Source: Acidobacteriota bacterium (GTDB lineage: Bacteria > Acidobacteriota > Blastocatellia > Pyrinomonadales > Pyrinomonadaceae). From it: DNA of 64,000 nt. Position 1 is the first letter of the stretch. Each line of letters begins with the position of its first letter. Positions 60,028-64,000 of the stretch are shown piece by piece. The notes under the pieces were generated by a model. That model was not told where the DNA came from. It did not search any database and saw only the letters and a list, made by a program, of their open reading frames with translations. The translations under genes and the position numbers were made by a program. Location: NCBI GenBank assembly GCA_019239425.1, contig JAFAZX010000064.1, positions 1 to 64,000 of the forward strand, in the 5' to 3' direction.

Positions 60028-61479
60028 GTGGGACAAAAGAAGAAGAATAAGAAGAGAAGCGGGAAGGGACGGCAGAGCGCGGCGCGGCGTCTGCTTCGTC
60101 GATTTCTCAGTCAGGCGCGTTCGCGCGCGCGCGGCGAGAAGAGCCGCTGGAAGCGTTTCAAGCTCTGGGTCTGGCGCGGCTGGCTGCACGCGCTCGCGTG
60201 GGCGGCCGAAGCGACCTGGGAGAAGCTGCTCGGCGTCTTCGCGCTCGCGCTCTTCGCGCTCTTCGTCGCCTTCCTACTTCCGCAGGAGAAGAGCCCGCGC
60301 TCCGGCCTCGAACACACGGTCGACATCGAGTCGCCGGACTTTCTGCCCTCTATCACCGGCGCGACCGGAGCGGCCACGACCGCCGGCAACAGACTCGAAA
60401 TCTTCCCCAACGGCGCGCGCTTCTACCCGGCGATGCTCGACGCCATCAACGGCGCGCAGCGCTCCGTCACGCTCGAAGCTTTCATCTTCTGGGACGGCGA
60501 GGTGGGCGAGCGCTTCGCCGACGCTTTGACGGCGAGGGCGAAGGCCGGCGTGCAGGTGAAGCTCCTGCTCGACTCGGTCGGCTCGGCGCGCTACAAGAAC
60601 TACAAGGTCATCAAGCGGCTGGAGGACGGCGGCTGCCGCATCGGCTGGTACCACCCGATCAAGCTCCTGCTCCTCAACCGCTTCGACAACCGCACGCACC
60701 GCGAGCTTTTGGTCGTCGACGGCCGCCTCGGCTTCACCGGCGGCGCGGGCGTCGCGGATCACTGGGCGGGCGACGCGGAGAACCCCGACCACTGGCGCGA
60801 CACGCAGGTCAGGGTCGAGGGGCCGGCGGTGGCGACGCTCCAGACGGCCTTCTCCCTGAAGTGGCTCGAGACGACGGGCGAGCTGATTTCGGGGCCGGAC
60901 TACTTCGCCGCCAGCGCGCCGGCCGGCCCCCTCAACGTCCACACGGTCTTGAGCGAGCCGGAGACGCGCTCGTCGCCCGCGCGCATCCTCTACTTCCTCT
61001 CCATCATGTCGGCGCGCAAGTCGATACTCATCGCCAACCCCTACTTCATCCCGGACGAGAAGGCGCGGGAGCTTCTGGTGGCGGCGCGGCGGCGCGGCGT
61101 GGACGTGAAGATCATGGTCGCGGGCGAGAACAACGACCACACGGTCGCGCGCCGGAACAGTTCGAGGATTTACGGCGAGCTGTTGGAGGGAGGCGTCGAG
61201 GTCTACGAGTACAACCCGACGATGATGCACCACAAGTACATGGTCTGCGACGGCGTGTGGTCGACCATCGGCACCATCAACTTCGACAACCTCTCCTTCG
61301 CCCTCAACGACGAGGACAACATCTGCGTCTACGACCAGGGCTTCGCCGCGCAGCTCACGCAGATGTACGAGCAAGACCTGGCCGCCTGCCACAGGATTAC
61401 CCTCGAGGAGTGGCGCAACCGCGGCCTCACGACGCGCGCCGTCGAGTGGTTCTCGTTCCTCTTCAAGCGCGTCTCGTAA
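60028..61479 (+). CDS. Phospholipase D-type enzyme (cardiolipin synthase B-like)
   Basis: The 483-residue protein starts at GTG 60028. The N-terminus is very basic (GQKKKNKKRSGKGR), followed by one membrane helix (~residues 72-90). Two PLD domains have active-site sequences THRELLVVDGRLGFTGG (near 230) and MHHKYMVCDGVWSTIGTINFDN (near 410). In the first, Glu replaces the usual Lys of HxKx4D; the second is complete. Sequence context (FLLPQEK, FYPAMLDAINGAQRSVTLEAF) matches ClsB-type enzymes, which join phosphatidylglycerol with another lipid. The variant may be normal for this subgroup. It lies alone, convergent with the thioredoxin-like gene. Confidence 0.93.
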   Translation: MGQKKKNKKRSGKGRQSAARRLLRRFLSQARSRARGEKSRWKRFKLWVWRGWLHALAWAAEATWEKLLGVFALALFALFVAFLLPQEKSPRSGLEHTVDIESPDFLPSITGATGAATTAGNRLEIFPNGARFYPAMLDAINGAQRSVTLEAFIFWDGEVGERFADALTARAKAGVQVKLLLDSVGSARYKNYKVIKRLEDGGCRIGWYHPIKLLLLNRFDNRTHRELLVVDGRLGFTGGAGVADHWAGDAENPDHWRDTQVRVEGPAVATLQTAFSLKWLETTGELISGPDYFAASAPAGPLNVHTVLSEPETRSSPARILYFLSIMSARKSILIANPYFIPDEKARELLVAARRRGVDVKIMVAGENNDHTVARRNSSRIYGELLEGGVEVYEYNPTMMHHKYMVCDGVWSTIGTINFDNLSFALNDEDNICVYDQGFAAQLTQMYEQDLAACHRITLEEWRNRGLTTRAVEWFSFLFKRVS

Positions 61480-61521
61480 CAGCCACGTTCTGTTTAATTC
61501 GCCGACCTCGAAGCCGGCGGG

Positions 61522-62013
61522 TCAGAGCTTGCTCAGGACTTGAGACTCTTCGGCGGCGTCCAGCTTGCCGACCCACACGTCCGTCACGGTGCCGCGGCTG
61601 ACCATGATGAGCGTGGGCGTGCCGCCCACGTCGAGCGCGCCCGGCTTCGCCTGGCGCACTTCCAGAGCGGGCACGCCCAGCTCGTCCAGATAGCCGCGCC
61701 CCTCCTCGACGGCCTGCGGGAGCACGGCCACGAGCTTCACCCTGTCGGCGGCCGCGCGCGCGAGCCTCTGGTAGAACGGCGCGCTCTCCGAGCAGTAGTG
61801 GCAGCCCTTCTGCAAGACGAGCAGGAGCGTCTTGTCCTGCGCGGAGAGGTCTACGCCGGGCAGGTCTATCTTCGCGCCGACGGCGGGCCGCGCCGCCTGC
61901 GTGGCCGCGCCGGCAAAGAGGTACTGGTTGACCAACAACGCGCAGAGCGCGACGGCGACGACGATGATCGCCACGTTGGCGAGAAATTCGACGTGCTGTT
62001 TCAGCTTACTCAT
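61522..62013 (-). CDS. Membrane-anchored thioredoxin-like protein
   Basis: The 163-residue protein has one N-terminal membrane anchor (VAIIVVAVALCALLVNQYLF), then a thioredoxin-fold periplasmic domain with CHYC (Cys71, Cys74) in LLVLQKGCHYCSESAP and a cis-proline region VGGTPTLIMV. Such proteins reduce or isomerise disulfides in exported proteins. It is read leftward, 87 bp downstream of a gene for a 10-cysteine exported peptide. The redoxin is likely to act on that peptide's disulfides, but this is only inferred. Its stop is 43 bp from the convergent PLD gene. Confidence 0.9.
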   Translation of the reverse strand: MSKLKQHVEFLANVAIIVVAVALCALLVNQYLFAGAATQAARPAVGAKIDLPGVDLSAQDKTLLLVLQKGCHYCSESAPFYQRLARAAADRVKLVAVLPQAVEEGRGYLDELGVPALEVRQAKPGALDVGGTPTLIMVSRGTVTDVWVGKLDAAEESQVLSKL

Positions 62014-62048
62014 GTTCGTTCACCCGTCGGGTTAGAACGCCACTCCGG

Positions 62049-62083
62049 CCCGGGAGCGCGGACAGGCCGCCCGCGCTCCCGGG
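62049..62083. terminator. GC hairpin between the Cys-rich peptide and redoxin genes
   Basis: CCCGGGAGCGCGG pairs with CCGCGCTCCCGGG around an 8-9 base loop. It lacks a T-run. It shares GGGAGCGCGG with the core of the 209-bp MITE-like elements and may be a remnant of that family, or it may lower expression of the downstream redoxin. Confidence 0.4.
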
Positions 62084-62099
62084 TCGCGCGGCGTATCTG

Positions 62100-62315
62100 T
62101 TAGAAGCCACAACACGCCTTGGCGCATTGAATCGACTCCTGATTACACCCCCTGATGCACGCGAAGTTGCCGTTGCAGGAGGCGCGGCACTCCTGCGCCA
62201 TGATGCCGCAGCCGCAGTCGTCGCCCGAGCAGGCGCGCGCCGAGACGGCGGGCTTCGCCAGGGCCGCCAGAACCAACAGCATCATGAGCAGGAAACCGAG
62301 TTTCTTAGCCAGCAT
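62100..62315 (-). CDS. Exported 10-cysteine mini-protein
   Basis: The 71-residue precursor has a typical signal peptide (MLAKKLGFLLMMLLVLAALA, cut after VSA). The mature part is ~46 residues with 10 cysteines: CSGDDCGC, then CRASC, CIRGC, C, and a final CC. That could give five disulfides and a compact fold. The spacing of CxxxC pairs in the middle (ECRASCNGNFACIRGC) resembles alpha-hairpinin (CX9C-like) or metal-binding peptides. The family is not known to me. The next gene downstream is a membrane thioredoxin-like protein. GAAAGGAGATTCACG before ATG 62315 gives a good ribosome site. It could be a toxin, an envelope metal-binding protein or a disulfide-rich ligand. Confidence 0.85.
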   Translation of the reverse strand: MLAKKLGFLLMMLLVLAALAKPAVSARACSGDDCGCGIMAQECRASCNGNFACIRGCNQESIQCAKACCGF

Positions 62316-62538
62316 CGTGAATCTCCTTTCAACACCGGGTTGGCTTCATTTGTTTGAAGGCTGCGCGCGGGCACACCACTCCCCGCCCGCGCACAGCCCT
62401 CCGTGATGCGAGGAACTCTGCCGCGAAGCTAGCGGCCCGGCGTGCCCTCTGTGTACAGGTTTGTGATGAAGTGGCCGACGTTTAGAACGAGGTGGCCTGT
62501 GGGGACGGTGAGGCATCCCTGCGGGCGTCGTGCGTCCG

Positions 62539-63321
62539 TCAGAGCGCCCAGCCCAGCGCTTCCTTCAGGTTCTCGCGGTAGCTGCGCGAGAGGAGCACCT
62601 CCTCGCCGCCGCGCATGATGATGTGGTATTCGCCGTGGAACCACGGGCGGAACTCTTTAATCCGGCCGAGCTGGACGATGGCCGAGCGGTTGACGCGCCG
62701 GAACTGACGCGGGTCGAGCCGCGCCTCAAGGCTGCCGATGCTCTCGCGCAGCAGGTACGTCTTCTCGCCGCTGTGCACGGAGACGTAGTTGCCCTCGGCC
62801 TTGATCCAGTCGACCTCGCCCGTCTCGAGAAAGAAGACGCGCCCGCCGGACTTGATGACGACGCGCTCCAGGTACTTCGGCCCCGTCTTAATCTCTTCGA
62901 GGAGGGCGAGGATGCGCTCGTCGAGGCCCGCGACGCGCTCCTGCCGTATGTGCTCTTTGGCGCGGCGCCAGGAGGTCTCGAAGCGCTCGCGGTCGAAGGG
63001 TTTTAAGAGGTAGTCGAGCGCGTGCACTTCGAAGGCGCGGACGGCGTACTGGTCGTAGGCCGTGACGAAGATGACGTGGGGCGCGCGGTTCTGCTGCAAG
63101 GTCTCCAGCAGCTCGAAGCCGCCCGCCTCCGGCATCTGCACGTCGAGGAACAGGAGGTGCGGCGCGTGGCTTTCGACGGCCGCCGCGGCCACCTTCCCGT
63201 TCTCGCATTCGCCGACGACCTCCGCGTCCGGGTCGTCCTCCAACATCTCCCGAATCATCCCGCGCGCCAGAGGCTCGTCGTCAACGATCAGCACGCGTAT
63301 CTGCGACGCTGAGGTCATCAC
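62539..63321 (-). CDS. LytTR-family response regulator
   Basis: The 260-residue protein has a receiver domain (RVLIVDDEPLARGMIREML, phosphoacceptor in LLFLDVQMPEAGG, LDYLLKPFDRER), then a LytTR DNA-binding domain (VFFLETGEVDWIKAEGNYVSVHSG, YLLRESIGSLEARLDPRQFRRVNRSAIVQLGRIKEFRPWFHGEYHIIMRGGEEVLLSRSYR with a break in the middle). LytTR domains bind direct repeats of about 9-11 bp. The partner kinase gene is 21 bp upstream on the same strand. Targets may be nearby cell-surface genes, but no LytTR site was recognised. Confidence 0.94.
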   Translation of the reverse strand: MMTSASQIRVLIVDDEPLARGMIREMLEDDPDAEVVGECENGKVAAAAVESHAPHLLFLDVQMPEAGGFELLETLQQNRAPHVIFVTAYDQYAVRAFEVHALDYLLKPFDRERFETSWRRAKEHIRQERVAGLDERILALLEEIKTGPKYLERVVIKSGGRVFFLETGEVDWIKAEGNYVSVHSGEKTYLLRESIGSLEARLDPRQFRRVNRSAIVQLGRIKEFRPWFHGEYHIIMRGGEEVLLSRSYRENLKEALGWAL

Positions 63322-63342
63322 GCTTTCGTCCTCTCGTTTCGG

Positions 63343-64000
63343 TCAGAGTCCGCCGGCCGTCCGTATGAGGTGGGGGGCGTCGTCGTCGTCCGTCGCTAAA
63401 GGTATCTCCAGGGTCACGGCCGAGCCGCCGTCCGGGTCGTTGGCGATCTCGAAGCGTTGCCTGGCCCCGTAGAGGTGTTCGAGGCGCGTCCGCGTGTTCG
63501 AGAGTCCCACGCCGTTCCGGAGCAGCCCTTGCGGGTTTCGATTCGGGGGGAGTCCGGGGCCGTTGTCCCGCACCCTGATAAAAAGGGTTTCGCCCTTCAG
63601 CGCGGCGCGAATCTCTATCTGGCCGGGGCCGGAGCGCGGGGCGATGCCGTGGCGGATGGCGTTCTCGACGATGGGCTGGAGGATGAGGTTCGGGACGAGC
63701 ACGTCGAGCGCCTCGCGCTGCACATCCACGCGCGTGGTGAGCCTGTCCTGGAAGCGTATCCGCTCGATCTCAAGGTAGCAGTTGAGGAACTCCATCTCGC
63801 GCCGGAGCGTGACCTCCTGCGTGCCGGAGTTCTCGAGCGTGAGGCGGAGGAAGTCGCCGAGGCGCGCGATCATCGTCCGCGCCGCTTCGGTGTCTTTGCT
63901 GAGCAGGGCCGAGATGGAGTGGAGCGTGTTGAAGAGGAAGTGCGGGTGGAGCTGCATCTTCAGCGCCTCGAGCTGCGCCCGCGAGAGCTGCGCTTCGAGC
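63343..64000 (-). CDS. LytS/YehU-type histidine kinase (5' end outside window)
   Basis: The reading frame is open to the right edge, so the N-terminus (sensor and membrane part) is missing. The visible ~218 residues hold the His_kinase domain LKMQLHPHFLFNTLHSISALL with the phosphoacceptor His in PHFLFN, NLILQPIVENAIRHG (N-box), and DNGPGLP and NGVGLSNTRTRLEHLYG (G-box). This is the standard LytS-type pair with the downstream LytTR regulator. The stop is 21 bp before that gene's start. The signal sensed cannot be judged from this fragment. Confidence 0.92.
   Translation of the reverse strand, partial: LEAQLSRAQLEALKMQLHPHFLFNTLHSISALLSKDTEAARTMIARLGDFLRLTLENSGTQEVTLRREMEFLNCYLEIERIRFQDRLTTRVDVQREALDVLVPNLILQPIVENAIRHGIAPRSGPGQIEIRAALKGETLFIRVRDNGPGLPPNRNPQGLLRNGVGLSNTRTRLEHLYGARQRFEIANDPDGGSAVTLEIPLATDDDDAPHLIRTAGGL

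Overview
The window is a high-GC bacterial chromosome segment. Its gene content suggests an Acidobacteriota genome, probably class Blastocatellia: FG-GAP/Calx-beta/DUF4214 surface proteins, S8 proteases with PD40 propellers or 'ILASD' tails, many NtrC, HD-GYP and hybrid-kinase regulators, and Sco and multicopper proteins. This placement is inferred from protein style; there is no rRNA gene in the window to confirm it. I recognised no tRNA, rRNA or CRISPR array.

Layout. (1) 1-11.4 kb: a lipopeptide NRPS locus read leftward. It has a NusG/LoaP-like antiterminator, a leader with two 27-bp direct repeats, MbtH, a membrane M28 peptidase, a type II thioesterase, and a fatty-acyl-AMP ligase/ACP/C/A megasynthase that runs off the left edge. 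The adenylation pocket reads D-L-F-N-N-A-L-T-Y, which I recall as an alanine-type code. A Crp-like regulator and an Sfp-type phosphopantetheinyl transferase follow. (2) 11.6-18.25 kb: a plasmid-like integrated element. It has a DnaC-like helicase loader, a winged-helix replication-type protein, a possible small RNA with its own terminator, an array of eight 21-bp iterons, an XRE/ParA/winged-helix operon with two more iterons inside the coding sequence and two behind it (one embedded in a perfect 58-bp palindrome), a pair of ParB-resembling paralogs (one broken), and a tyrosine recombinase. This is the best candidate for something undescribed. (3) 18.4-31.1 kb: a signalling region (NtrC-type regulator, hybrid kinase, REC-kinase, REC-HD-GYP-HDOD) with a secreted S8 protease, exported proteins of unknown function, an isochorismatase-fold enzyme and a tandem pair of small paralogs. 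(4) 31.4-41.9 kb: a large FG-GAP/Calx-beta/DUF4214 protein, then a glycan or surface-modification cluster (three glycosyltransferases, methyltransferase, 2OG-Fe oxygenase, pyruvyl transferase, HprK-like kinase). (5) 41.9-55.8 kb: one long leftward operon for extracellular copper enzymes: a 1750-residue multicopper oxidase-like protein, a YVTN propeller, two S8 protease/PD40 proteins, a metal-binding-domain Sco protein and a second Sco protein. (6) 55.8-64 kb: an amidohydrolase, small membrane proteins, a PLD/cardiolipin-synthase-like enzyme, a membrane thioredoxin-like protein next to a 10-cysteine exported peptide, and a LytTR/LytS two-component system that runs off the right edge.

Two copies of a 209-bp inverted-repeat element (24174-24382 and 31137-31345), each flanked by TTA direct repeats, are a MITE-like mobile repeat. 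Most long ORFs antisense to the genes listed are GC-skew shadows and were left out.
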